Notes: generated by a model not told the origin, from the letters alone. Shown: positions 5,337 through 13,427, counted from the first letter of the stretch. The stretch is 14,366 nt of DNA from an uncultured Succinivibrio sp. (GCA_900770725.1 CAAGLL010000031.1:1-14366), one strand, 5' to 3'. Numbers and translations: made by a program.

Positions 5337-6563
5337 ATGCCATCGTGCAAAGTCGTGATTACGGGCCTGGGGATCCTCTCCCCGATCGGGATCGGCGCTA
5401 ATGCCGTGCTTGACTCGCTCAGGAAGGGCAAGTCGGGCATCACCGCCTGCCAGGAATACATCGAGAAGGGGATGCGCTCGCAGGTGGCAGGCCTCGTTCC
5501 GAAGATCGACTTCAAGGAGTTCATCGACCGCAAGATGCTCCGCTTCATGGGGCGCGCGGCCGCCTTCGGGGCGATCGCGATGCAGCAGGCCATCGCCCAG
5601 GCGGCGCTGCCGCCCGAGATGGTCTCCGATCCGCGCACCGGCCTCGTGATGGGCTCGGGCGGCGGCGACACCGCGGCGATCGTCGAGGCTGCCGACACGC
5701 TGCGCACCCGCGGGATCCGCCGCGTGGGGCCGTACGCCGTGCCCAAGGCCATGAGCTCGACGGTCTCGGCCTGCCTCTCCACCGCCTTCCACATCAAGGG
5801 CTGCTCCTACTCCGTGACCTCGGCCTGCTCGACCTCCGTGCACTGCATACAGAGGGCCTGCGACGAGATCATGCTCGGCCGCCACGACGTGATGTTCGCA
5901 GGCGGGGCGGAGATGGCCGACTGGACCATCGCCTCGCTCTTCGACGGCATGGGCGCGCTCTCCTCCCACTTCAATTCAGAGCCGCAGAAGGCCTCGCGCC
6001 CCTACGACGCCTCGCGCGACGGCTTCGTGATGGGCGAGGGCGGCGGCGTGCTGGTGCTTGAGAGCGAGGAGCACGCCAAGGCCCGCGGCGCGAAGATCCT
6101 CGCTGAGATAGCAGGCTTCGGCGCCACCTCCGACGGCGCTGACATGGTCGCCCCGTCAGGCGAGGGCGCGGTGCGCTGCATGAGGCAGGCGCTGGCCACC
6201 TGCGACAGCCCCATCGACTACATCAACACCCACGGCACCTCGACGGTGCTCGGCGACACCCGCGAGCTCGAGGCCATCCGCGAGGTGTTCGGGGAGAAGG
6301 CCCCGCCGCTCTCGTCCACCAAGTCGATGACCGGGCACGCGCTGGGCGCGGCCGGGGTCAACGAGGTGATCTTCAGCCTGCTGATGATCGAGAACGGCTT
6401 CATGGCCCCCTCGATCAACATCGAGAAGCTCGATCCGGCGGCAGAAGGCCTGGACATCGTGGCCAACGAGGCGCGCGAGGGCAGGGTCGACACCGTGCTT
6501 TCAAACAGCTTCGGCTTTGGCGGCACCAACGCCTCGATCATCGTGAGGAAGTACCGTGGCTGA
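5337..6563 (+). CDS. fabB: 3-oxoacyl-[acyl-carrier-protein] synthase I (FabB)
   Basis: This 408-residue cytosolic condensing enzyme elongates acyl-ACP with malonyl-ACP in type II fatty acid synthesis, and is classically needed for unsaturated chains. The thiolase-fold catalytic triad is visible: C164 in SVTSACSTSVHC, H299 in NTHGTSTVLGD and H334 in STKSMTGHALGAAG, with K329 nearby. FabB rather than FabF is indicated by the MRSQVAG and IDRKMLRFM region and by GATSDGADMVAPSGEGAVRC, which follow the enterobacterial FabB closely. The ATG at 5337 has GGGGTGG a few bases upstream. The last 8 nt overlap rsuA, pointing to translational coupling. No fabA is next to it. A possible TTGGAA-18-TAACAT promoter lies well upstream, near 5151. 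Confidence 0.96.
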   Translation: MPSCKVVITGLGILSPIGIGANAVLDSLRKGKSGITACQEYIEKGMRSQVAGLVPKIDFKEFIDRKMLRFMGRAAAFGAIAMQQAIAQAALPPEMVSDPRTGLVMGSGGGDTAAIVEAADTLRTRGIRRVGPYAVPKAMSSTVSACLSTAFHIKGCSYSVTSACSTSVHCIQRACDEIMLGRHDVMFAGGAEMADWTIASLFDGMGALSSHFNSEPQKASRPYDASRDGFVMGEGGGVLVLESEEHAKARGAKILAEIAGFGATSDGADMVAPSGEGAVRCMRQALATCDSPIDYINTHGTSTVLGDTRELEAIREVFGEKAPPLSSTKSMTGHALGAAGVNEVIFSLLMIENGFMAPSINIEKLDPAAEGLDIVANEAREGRVDTVLSNSFGFGGTNASIIVRKYRG

Positions 6564-7311
6564 CAAGCTTGAGCGCTTAGACCGCGCAGTCTCCCATGCC
6601 TTCGGCTTAAGCCGCACCATCGCGGTGAGGACCATCAGGGCCAGGCGCGTGGCGGTAGATGGCGAGGTTCAAAACGATCCTTCGCTTAAGATCCCAAAGA
6701 GCGCCACGCTCTCGCTCGACGGCGACGAGGTCGGGGTGGAGCAGGCCTTCCTAAAGCGCGTCTTCATGCTCAACAAGCCTGCAGGCTGCGTGAGCGCCGA
6801 CCGCGACGCGAACTTCCCGACGGTGTCCGGGATTTTCGCAGGCGAGCCCAAGGCCGAGGATCTGCACTGCGTGGGCAGGCTCGACGCCGACACCACAGGC
6901 CTGCTGCTCATGACCGACGACGGGGACTTGAACCACCGCCTGACCTCCCCAAAGAAAGGCGTGGTCAAGGCCTACGAGGCGTTGACGCGCGATCCCATAA
7001 AGCCAGAATCCGTGAAGGCGTTTGCCTCAGGCCTCCGGCACCCCGACGAGCACTCGCGCTACCGCCCGGCCAAGCTCGTCATCACCGGTGAGAAGAGCGC
7101 CCTGGTCTATGTGACCGAGGGGCGCTTCCATGAGGTGAAAAGGCTCTTTGAGTGCGTGGGCAACGAGGTGACGGAGCTCAGGCGCGTCTCGATCGGCGCC
7201 TTGCAGCTTGACCCCAGCCTCGATGAGGGCGAGTACCGCCCGCTTGAGGATGGCGAGCTTGAGCTGCTCTTCAAGGCCCCGGAGGGCTATGCGGAGCCCA
7301 AAGAGGATTAG
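6556..7311 (+). CDS. rsuA: 16S rRNA pseudouridine(516) synthase, RsuA type
   Basis: This is a 251-residue protein with an N-terminal S4 RNA-binding domain (RLDRAVSHAFGLSR to about residue 60) and a RsuA/RluB-E-F catalytic domain. KPAGCV (74-79) and GRLDADTTGLLLMTDDGDL (107-125) are the family motifs, with D110 the catalytic aspartate by family comparison. RFHEVKRLFECVGNEV is the other conserved stretch. Overall order and length match RsuA, which modifies U516 of 16S rRNA in the small subunit; RluE or RluF specificity is less likely but not excluded. It starts at a GTG whose codon overlaps the end of fabB, so it is probably translated by coupling. It ends in TAG and is followed by a strong hairpin. 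Confidence 0.85.
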   Translation: MADKLERLDRAVSHAFGLSRTIAVRTIRARRVAVDGEVQNDPSLKIPKSATLSLDGDEVGVEQAFLKRVFMLNKPAGCVSADRDANFPTVSGIFAGEPKAEDLHCVGRLDADTTGLLLMTDDGDLNHRLTSPKKGVVKAYEALTRDPIKPESVKAFASGLRHPDEHSRYRPAKLVITGEKSALVYVTEGRFHEVKRLFECVGNEVTELRRVSIGALQLDPSLDEGEYRPLEDGELELLFKAPEGYAEPKED

Positions 7312-7331
7312 CAAGTTAAAGCGCGCCGATT

Positions 7332-7365
7332 GCGAAGGCCCGGGGCTTCAACCCCGGGCCTTCGC
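7332..7365. terminator. Bidirectional hairpin between rsuA and the Na/Pi transporter gene
   Basis: There is a perfect 14-bp stem (7332-7345 with 7352-7365) with a CTTCAA loop, placed between convergent genes: 20 nt past the rsuA stop and 18 nt past the stop of the transporter gene. The downstream bases are only moderately T-rich on the + strand (CATCTTAT). Confidence 0.65.
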
Positions 7366-7383
7366 GCATCTTATGCGTGCGCC

Positions 7384-8988
7384 TCAGTTCTCCTGCCTTG
7401 GGCTTTGGAAGATCTCGGTGGTGGTCGAGAGCAGCATGAAGCACTGGCGGAACTGGCCGATCACCTCGAGCATCAGCATCCTGCCCGAGCCTGAGGACTC
7501 GGACGGCGCCTTCTGCCCAAACTGGCCCGCAGCGGACTCGTCCAGGAGTGCGGAGAACTCCGAGAGCGCCTTCTCAAAGGCCTCGTGCTGGGCAGGATCG
7601 CGGGTTGGGAAGGAGAGCGCGTGCATCGCGTACTCGAAGGCGCGCAGGCAAGAGGCGGCGAGGGCGCGCGCGGATTCGAGGCGTGCGCCTGGCATCGCAT
7701 CGATGGCGCGCAGCGAGAGGATCTTCTTTTCAACCGAGGAGAGGATCCCGGCCATCTGGGTGAGCCTGGCGCAGGCGAGCGTGCACAAGGCCGAGCGGCG
7801 GCGCTGGGCCGGGCTGTCGCAGGAGAGCCCTGAGAGGTAGGCGCTGATCTGCTCGACGAGAGAGCCTGCCCTTGCGCGCAGGATCTGGCAGTCCTCCCCC
7901 TTGGCCTCGTGCCCTGAGGCTTCAGACTCGATGTTCGAGAGCATCTTCACGAGGCAGTCGCTCACGCGCAGGATCTCGCGCGTGGCGTCGGCCAGCGCGA
8001 GCTCGGGATCGACGTAGGCCGAGCGGTCGAGGTGGCGCGGGGCGTCGGGCGAGGGCTCGGTCCGGTCATCCGGGATCGCCGCGTAGAGGATCTTCGAGAA
8101 GAGGTTCACGAAGGGCAGCATCACGGCGCAGACGCAGAGGTTGAAGCCCACGTGGAACCAGATCACAAAGTCAGGCAGCGGCAGGGTGCGCGCCTGGAGC
8201 AGGGCAAGCAGCGGCATCGCGGATAACGCGAGCGAGGCGATGATCACCCTAAAGAGCGTGTTGCCGGCCATGACGCGCCTAGCCTCGGTGCCCTGGCGCG
8301 AGGCGCCCAGGAGCTCGAGCACGCAGGAGCCCAGGTTGGCGCCAAGCACCAGCGCCATCGAGCACTCGGGGGAGATGGCTCCCGTCGAGCACATGAGCGA
8401 GGTGAGGAGCACGGCCGCGAGGCTGGACATGCAGAGCACCGCAAGGCCCATGCCCAGGATCACCGAGAAGGCCATCTGGCCTGCCAGCGAGTTCAGGAGC
8501 ATCGCGGTGATGTCGGAGTTGAGCGCCGGGCGGGTGGTCGAGACGATGAGCGAGAGCGAGAGCAGGATGAGCCCCAGGCCCATGAGGATCCCGCCGGTGT
8601 GCTTGACCTTCGGGCGCTCGGGGTAGCCCAGGTAGCAGACGGTGCCTGCGAGCATCAGGAGCGGGCAGATCATCGAGAGATCGTAGGTGAGGAGCCTTGC
8701 CATCACCGCGGTGCCGAGGTCGGCCCCGAGCATGATGGTGAGCGCGGTGCCAAGGGCCAAAAGGCCTTTCTTTAAAAGGCTTGAGACCAGGAACGAGGTC
8801 GCGGTGCTGCTTTGCAGCAGCATGGTCGCGAGCATGCCGGTCAGGAAGGCCTTGGGCGCCGATCCCACCGACTTGCCGATGACGCGCGTGATCGAGCTTC
8901 CAAAGAGCCTGAGCATGGATTTCTTGGTAAGGGCGACGCCGAAGGCCAGAAGCGCCACCGCCGACAGCAGTCCCAGGATCAGGTGCAT
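7384..8988 (-). CDS. Na/phosphate cotransporter family protein with PhoU-like C-terminus
   Basis: This 534-residue inner-membrane protein is of the NptA/YjbB type, predicted to move inorganic phosphate, possibly outward, with sodium. Multiple hydrophobic segments fill residues 1-310. The two inverted PF02690-type repeats are seen as QSSTATS (59-65) followed by GADLGTA (88-94), and MSSLAAV (187-193) followed by GANLGSC (216-222). In the second repeat the usual Gln of QSS is Met. Residues from about 330 to the end are helical and PhoU-like, as in E. coli YjbB, which has a similar length. The start ATG has a strong AAGGAGG 6 nt upstream. It is monocistronic and convergent with rsuA. No pho-box was recognised. 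Confidence 0.88.
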   Translation of the reverse strand: MHLILGLLSAVALLAFGVALTKKSMLRLFGSSITRVIGKSVGSAPKAFLTGMLATMLLQSSTATSFLVSSLLKKGLLALGTALTIMLGADLGTAVMARLLTYDLSMICPLLMLAGTVCYLGYPERPKVKHTGGILMGLGLILLSLSLIVSTTRPALNSDITAMLLNSLAGQMAFSVILGMGLAVLCMSSLAAVLLTSLMCSTGAISPECSMALVLGANLGSCVLELLGASRQGTEARRVMAGNTLFRVIIASLALSAMPLLALLQARTLPLPDFVIWFHVGFNLCVCAVMLPFVNLFSKILYAAIPDDRTEPSPDAPRHLDRSAYVDPELALADATREILRVSDCLVKMLSNIESEASGHEAKGEDCQILRARAGSLVEQISAYLSGLSCDSPAQRRRSALCTLACARLTQMAGILSSVEKKILSLRAIDAMPGARLESARALAASCLRAFEYAMHALSFPTRDPAQHEAFEKALSEFSALLDESAAGQFGQKAPSESSGSGRMLMLEVIGQFRQCFMLLSTTTEIFQSPRQEN

Positions 8989-9160
8989 TTCATACCTCCT
9001 TAGGAGAGATTGGCATCAAATGGGGATCTTCGCAAGCGCGGAGGGGCGGAGCCGTTAAGCCGCGCATGCAAGGGGGCATCATGGAACTCTGGCAGCGGAG
9101 CGCAGGGCAGGGGAGATGGAGTGAAAGAGGTGGAAAAGCGAGATGAGGGATGGCAGTGAT

Positions 9161-9181
9161 GCGGCGGGGGAGCCCCGCCGC
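9161..9181. terminator. Hairpin after the ligase operon
   Basis: A 9-bp perfect stem, GCGGCGGGG (9161-9169) and CCCCGCCGC (9173-9181), has a GAG loop and starts 6 nt past the stop of the ATP-grasp gene. No T-run follows on the - strand; CTTTCT follows on the + strand. It is taken as the probable end of the three-gene operon. Confidence 0.5.
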
Positions 9182-9187
9182 TTTCTA

Positions 9188-10186
9188 TCAGTCCTTGGGC
9201 TTGTCCCAGACGCCGAAGTGCTCCATCGAGAACTCGACGCGCTCGGGCACGGTCAGGCGCTGGCGCTTGGTCAGGGCCTCGATGAGCTTAAGGCGCGGCA
9301 GCAATCCTGCGTTGTTGCAGATCTGGATGGCAAGGCCCGGGCGGGCGTTGAGCTCCAGGAGCATCGGGCCCTTGTCGCGGTCGAGCACGATGTCCGTGCC
9401 GATGTAGCCTAAGCCCGACATCTCGTAGCAGGAGGCTGCAAGCTCGAGCACCTGGCGCCAGTGCGGCACGGTGAGCTCGGAGAGCCTGCGGTCGGTGTCG
9501 GGGTGGAACTCGATGGGCTCGTTGAACTGCACGGCGCGCACGGCCCTCCCGGTGCGGATGCAGATCCCGACTCCCACGGCGCCCTGGTGCAGGTTGGCCT
9601 TGCCGTCGGAGGCGCTGGTTGAAAGGCGCATCATGCACATGATCGGGAAGCCCTGGAACACGATGACGCGGGTGTCGGGCACGCCGTCGTAGCTGAAGCC
9701 CGAGAACACGTTGTCAAAGTGGATGAGCTCCTCGATGAGCGCGAAGTCCTGGCGTCCGCCCAGGGAGAATAGCCCGGCGAGGATGTTCGTGAGGTGGCGC
9801 CTCAGGTCATGGTTGTTGATCTCCTCGCCCGAGGACTTGATGAAGTGCCCGTTCTGCGGGTTGCGGTCCTTGATGACCAAGATCCCCTTGCCGCCTGAGC
9901 CCTGCGCCGGCTTGATGCAGAACTCGTGGTAGTCGCCGATGATGTCCAGGACGTTCTGCACGTCGTGCTGGTTCTGCACCGTGCCGATGAGCTTGGTGGT
10001 CGCCACGTGGTGGGCCACCGCGATGCGCTTGGTCAAAAGCTTGTTGTCCACCAGCGGGAACAGGTGGCGCTTGTTGTAGCGCCCGATGTAGCTGATGTTG
10101 CGGGTGTTCATGCCCATGATCCCGTCATCTGCCATCGTGAAGGGATTGGCGTACCTCGTGAGGATGCGCGGCAGGTGCAGCTTCAT
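9188..10186 (-). CDS. RimK-like ATP-grasp ligase (alpha-L-glutamate ligase-like)
   Basis: This 332-residue cytosolic ATP-grasp enzyme is expected to activate a carboxylate with ATP and join it to an amine, such as an amino acid added to a peptide or protein. Visible are the nucleotide-binding lysine and glycine loop IKPAQGSGGKG (91-101), GTDIVLD (263-269) and the Mg-binding LELNARPG (277-284, with E278 and N280). The N-terminus (LTRYANPFTMADDGIMGMN) matches the alpha-L-glutamate-ligase-like subfamily that accompanies 7TM-transglutaminase genes, not RimK itself. The true substrate is unknown. The ATG overlaps the stop of the upstream membrane-protein gene as ATGA, so it is the coupled last gene of the triad. 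Confidence 0.9.
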   Translation of the reverse strand: MKLHLPRILTRYANPFTMADDGIMGMNTRNISYIGRYNKRHLFPLVDNKLLTKRIAVAHHVATTKLIGTVQNQHDVQNVLDIIGDYHEFCIKPAQGSGGKGILVIKDRNPQNGHFIKSSGEEINNHDLRRHLTNILAGLFSLGGRQDFALIEELIHFDNVFSGFSYDGVPDTRVIVFQGFPIMCMMRLSTSASDGKANLHQGAVGVGICIRTGRAVRAVQFNEPIEFHPDTDRRLSELTVPHWRQVLELAASCYEMSGLGYIGTDIVLDRDKGPMLLELNARPGLAIQICNNAGLLPRLKLIEALTKRQRLTVPERVEFSMEHFGVWDKPKD

Positions 10187-11952
10187 TGCTTCAAGCTCCC
10201 GGACTTTTGATCCTTCCCGCCGTCCTTGCCCTCATCGGGCGCGGCCTCCTCGCCGGTTGCCTCGCCGATGTCCTTGAGCGACTGCTGGGCCTGCTTCTTC
10301 CACTTGCGATAGACGTTGTGCGGATCGCCCTTGAGCTCGTCGCGCTCGCGCTTTAGGCGCGAGTGCTCCTCTTCTTTCTGATCGCCGTTAGGGTACTTGC
10401 GGATCTGGAAGGCCAGCGGCTTGAAGCGCTTGAGCTCGGTGAGCCTGAAGCCTGTGTAGTTGCCCATGACCAGGATGAGCGAGAGGATCACGAGCTGCAG
10501 CCCCAGGAAGTTCGAGGTCAGGTGCTGCACGGTCAGCGAGTTCATCGCCAGGTAGCCGCACACTGCCACGAAGATCGATCCCGCGCCCTGCTTCAACACC
10601 TCGTGGTAGCCCTCCTCCTCCCAGACAATCGACATGCGCTCGATGGTCCAGGACAGGATGATCATCGGGAAGAACGTGACCTTGAGGCCGACCGTGAGGC
10701 CGAACTTGTAGGAGAGCACCGAGACTGTCCCGAGGATGCTGATGACCACGATGATCACCGCTGAAATTCTCGCAATGAGCAGCAGGTTCAAGTGCGACAG
10801 CCACGAGCGGATCACCAGGCCTATGCCGATGATCGCGACGAAGCCGATGAGGCCCACCACGAGGTCGGTCTGCAGGAATGACATCGCGATCAGCACCGGC
10901 ATGAAGGTGCCGGAGGTCTTGACGCCTACGATGATGCGCAGGAACACCACGATGAGGATGCCCACGGGCAGCAGCAGGAACATCTTGAAGATGGCCTGCT
11001 CGTCGATGGGCAGCGAGCTTATCGAGAGCGGGATGAACTCAGCGCCCGATGCCTTGTCCACGCCTGCCTTGAGCATGCCTGCGCGGATCGAGGAGATGCG
11101 GTGGTGCATCATCGTGAAGGTCACGCGGGCGGACTGGCCGCTGCGGGTCTTGGCGGCCTGGGCGCCGGTGATGTTCAGAAGCGGGTTGCCGTTGTCAGTC
11201 CAGATGACCTCGCGGGACTTGCCGCTGCGCAGCCCCGACATCCCGGTCGCCGGGTCGAAGATCTGGTACTTGTTCCCTGAGAACACCGCGACGCGCGACT
11301 GCAGCGGGCGGTGGCGGCGGTAGTTCTCAAGCTGCACCACGCCGATCTCGCGGGCGTGGATCTTCGCGGACTGGAGGATGCGCACCACGAGCGAGGAGCG
11401 CGAGTACTGGTTTAAGAGCAGGGAGTTTGACTCCGAGGGCTTCTGGAGCTCGCGGATCACCTGCGAGGCAAAGGAGAATGGATCGGCGCTGTGGGCCATC
11501 GCGGTGTCGGCGATCTCGCGGATCGCGGTGCCGTAGGGTTCAGGCTCGACGCTCTCGCGCAGCGGCGGGACCTTCATCGAGGACTGTGAGGCCTCGTCGT
11601 CGATGAGGAAGTCGGCGCGGTAGTAGAGCACCTGCGGGCCTGACACGTCGCGCTTGGTCCACTCGACGTAGTTGCTGCCGTTGCGGTTCACATAGTCGAC
11701 GCCGTAGCCCAAGGAGGAAGTGGTCTGCTTGACCTGCACGAGGCCCGGCTGCACGGCAGGCAGCGCGAAGCGCACGTCCACGGGCGCGTTGCCCGCAGGC
11801 TCGAACTCGATCTTGGCCTCGATGTTCCACAGGTCGCGCGCCTGGCCGGGCAGCCAGGGCACCTCGTAGGTGACGTGCTGGTAGACCATCATCAGCAAGC
11901 CCGCCACGAAGAGGATGGCGGTTACGAAATAGAAGACTCCGCGGGATACCAT
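10183..11952 (-). CDS. Inactive transglutaminase-like domain fused to a multi-TM bundle
   Basis: This 589-residue inner-membrane protein begins with one N-terminal membrane segment (about 7-24), followed by a large periplasmic region (about 30-315). That region resembles a transglutaminase core but lacks the Cys and His of the catalytic triad; only the FDPATG aspartate (D233) is recognisable. The sole Cys of the protein is C465, in a membrane segment. Several hydrophobic helices follow from about 322 to 500, then a charged cytoplasmic tail (EEEHSRLKRERDELKGD and a Lys/Asp/Gly-rich end). This matches the 7TM-transglutaminase family that is always found with an ATP-grasp ligase and a retropepsin-like protease. 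A likely role is binding or passing a peptide substrate between periplasm and cytosol. It starts 3 nt after the protease stop; AAGGA lies inside the protease 3' end. Confidence 0.9.
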   Translation of the reverse strand: MVSRGVFYFVTAILFVAGLLMMVYQHVTYEVPWLPGQARDLWNIEAKIEFEPAGNAPVDVRFALPAVQPGLVQVKQTTSSLGYGVDYVNRNGSNYVEWTKRDVSGPQVLYYRADFLIDDEASQSSMKVPPLRESVEPEPYGTAIREIADTAMAHSADPFSFASQVIRELQKPSESNSLLLNQYSRSSLVVRILQSAKIHAREIGVVQLENYRRHRPLQSRVAVFSGNKYQIFDPATGMSGLRSGKSREVIWTDNGNPLLNITGAQAAKTRSGQSARVTFTMMHHRISSIRAGMLKAGVDKASGAEFIPLSISSLPIDEQAIFKMFLLLPVGILIVVFLRIIVGVKTSGTFMPVLIAMSFLQTDLVVGLIGFVAIIGIGLVIRSWLSHLNLLLIARISAVIIVVISILGTVSVLSYKFGLTVGLKVTFFPMIILSWTIERMSIVWEEEGYHEVLKQGAGSIFVAVCGYLAMNSLTVQHLTSNFLGLQLVILSLILVMGNYTGFRLTELKRFKPLAFQIRKYPNGDQKEEEHSRLKRERDELKGDPHNVYRKWKKQAQQSLKDIGEATGEEAAPDEGKDGGKDQKSGSLKQ

Positions 11953-11955
11953 GGT

Positions 11956-13116
11956 TTACTTGTCCTTGCCGTTCTCATCCTGGGCGCCTTGGGCGCCGCC
12001 GTCCTGATCCTTGTTGTCGCCGGACTCGTCGCCCTGCGGCAGCGTGCCCTCGGAGCTCGTGGCGCCGTCTGGCGGCAGGCTCACGCCTGCGTCCTTGAAC
12101 TTCTGCATGTACTCGTCATGGAGCGCCTTCTGCGTGACCTCGGGCAGGGCCTTGGTCGAGTCGGTGCCGAGGTTGGAGCCGTACGAGTCGTCGGGCACGG
12201 CAGGCTGGCCGCCCTGCACGAGGCTCATGCGCAAGTCGTAGTCCTTGTTCACGTTCTCGCCGTTCTTCTTGAGCAGCGTGTAGAGGTCGCGGTTGATGAT
12301 AAGCAGGCCGTCGGGATCGGCGCGCTTCTGGATATAGGTGCGCGAGACGTCGACTGCGGCGATGTCGGTGAGCAGTGAGCGGCCCAGCAGCATCGGGAAG
12401 TCCATGTGCGAGCGGTCCATGAGGTTGAACTCGGAGTAGACGGAGAAGTCGGCGATCTTGATGTTGAGGCCGACCACGATGCGGTAGCTGAAGCCAGTCG
12501 AAGAGGACTGGCGCACGCGCGTCACCCTCACGAAGGGGGCCTCGACGTCGATGGAGCGGTCGTTGAACTCGATGGTGAAGCGGACCTTCTTCACGCCGTC
12601 GCTCTCAAAGCGCGAGATGTTGGTGGCTGCAATCGACGAGACCGTGGCGCCGGTGTCGACGCGGGCTGCGAGCGTCGCGTTGGCCTCCTGCACGTAGACG
12701 TACTCCTCGCCGCCGAAGAGCATCTTGCCGTCAGGAGTCTCTATGTCGTAGTTGCGCGGCGTGCCGACAGCCTTGAGCAGCTCCTGGGTGGACTTGCCCA
12801 CGGCGTCCTTCGACCCGCTGGCGGAGCCTGCCTTGATGAGGGCGGAGTTCGCGTCAAGCAGCGCCTGGTTCTGGCGGCGCAGGGCCTTGATCTCGTTGAG
12901 GAGCTGGCGGTTCATCGCGGCGTTCTCGCGGTTTGCTGCCGCGACGTCGGAAGTGAGCCTGCTGATGTCCGCATGCTGGGCGCGGATCTCCTCATTGATG
13001 CTGTCCATGGTGCCTTTGACTGAAAGCAGCTTGTCGCCGACATTCGAGTCGGCGCACTGGGCGGAGGCTGCAGCTAGGAACAAGGCTGCGGCGATTGTTG
13101 TGCGTGCACGAAGCAT
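11956..13116 (-). CDS. Exported retropepsin-like protease (Zn-protease/RimB family)
   Basis: This 386-residue protein has an N-terminal signal sequence (MLRARTTIAAALFLAAASAQ) and so is predicted to be periplasmic. The Cys at 21 is not in a proper lipobox (SAQC), so a lipoprotein is doubtful. Residues about 30-95 form a heptad-like coiled coil (INEEIRAQHADISRL onward). The aspartic-protease domain shows ARVDTGATVSS (151-161, catalytic D154) and PMLLGRSLL (241-249), both typical of the 'ATP-dependent zinc protease' family, which is in fact retropepsin-like. The C-terminus is a low-complexity Asp/Gly/Lys tail (about 352-386). ATG 13116 is chosen because it opens the signal peptide; the frame continues upstream into AT-rich, non-coding-looking DNA. 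It is the first gene of the triad, with a promoter candidate at 13146-13175. Confidence 0.88.
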   Translation of the reverse strand: MLRARTTIAAALFLAAASAQCADSNVGDKLLSVKGTMDSINEEIRAQHADISRLTSDVAAANRENAAMNRQLLNEIKALRRQNQALLDANSALIKAGSASGSKDAVGKSTQELLKAVGTPRNYDIETPDGKMLFGGEEYVYVQEANATLAARVDTGATVSSIAATNISRFESDGVKKVRFTIEFNDRSIDVEAPFVRVTRVRQSSSTGFSYRIVVGLNIKIADFSVYSEFNLMDRSHMDFPMLLGRSLLTDIAAVDVSRTYIQKRADPDGLLIINRDLYTLLKKNGENVNKDYDLRMSLVQGGQPAVPDDSYGSNLGTDSTKALPEVTQKALHDEYMQKFKDAGVSLPPDGATSSEGTLPQGDESGDNKDQDGGAQGAQDENGKDK

Positions 13117-13145
13117 TCTGATAAGTCCGTCAAAAATTTTCAAAA

Positions 13146-13175
13146 AGTCTAGCACGAAAAATCCAACCACGTTAA
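13146..13175 (-). promoter_or_regulatory. Promoter candidate for the protease/7TM/ligase operon
   Basis: On the - strand, TTAACG (13170-13175) lies 18 nt from TAGACT (13146-13151). A TGC directly before the hexamer makes an extended -10. It lies 30 nt upstream of the chosen protease start. Confidence 0.45.
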
Positions 13176-13301
13176 GAAAAAAACAATTTAAAATCAAGTA
13201 AAAAATATGTCCGATCGCCTGATTTTCCGCAAGGCGGGAAAGCGATGCCGCAACTTTTTTCAGATTTTTAGTGTTGAAAGGACGGAATTTTCCATGCAAG
13301 A

Positions 13302-13342
13302 GGCGCATAGGCGGTCATGCCGCATCAGCTCATGCCTGCGCC
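13302..13342. repeat. Nested inverted repeat
   Basis: The outer arms are GGCGCA (13302-13307) and TGCGCC (13337-13342). The inner arms are GCGG (13311-13314) and CCGC (13320-13323) around TCATG. It could fold as RNA or bind protein; no function is assigned. Confidence 0.3.
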
Positions 13343-13376
13343 AAAGCCTTTCCAAGCTTGCAGTCCCATAGGAAGC

Positions 13377-13427
13377 ACGCTAATTTCGTGAAGCAGGTAA
13401 ATGCATCCGTGTAGATTAGCGTATAAA
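13377..13427 (+). promoter_or_regulatory. Promoter and operator candidate for the MmeI-like gene
   Basis: ACGCTAAT (13377-13384) and ATTAGCGT (13415-13422) are a perfect 8-bp inverted repeat 30 nt apart. The right arm runs directly into TATAAA (13422-13427), a good -10 box. No good -35 is seen, so activator dependence or looping repression are possible. The gene start is 40 nt downstream. Confidence 0.4.

Noticed and set aside
5103..5969. Long - strand frames opposite fabB
   Set aside because: They are shadows of the GC-rich fabB gene: Arg/His/Ala-rich low-complexity products with no family resemblance.
12406..13023. 205-codon + strand frame opposite the protease gene
   Set aside because: It is antisense to a well supported gene, and its Val/Ala/His/Arg/Leu-rich product is typical of shadow frames in GC-rich DNA.
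13021..13116. Lipoprotein signal in the protease
   Set aside because: Cys 21 is preceded by S-A-Q, which does not fit a lipobox, so a normal signal peptide is favoured.
13117..13308. N-terminal extension of the retropepsin-like protease to ATG 13308
   Set aside because: The added sequence is AT-rich, contains the promoter candidate, and would bury the signal peptide behind 64 residues.
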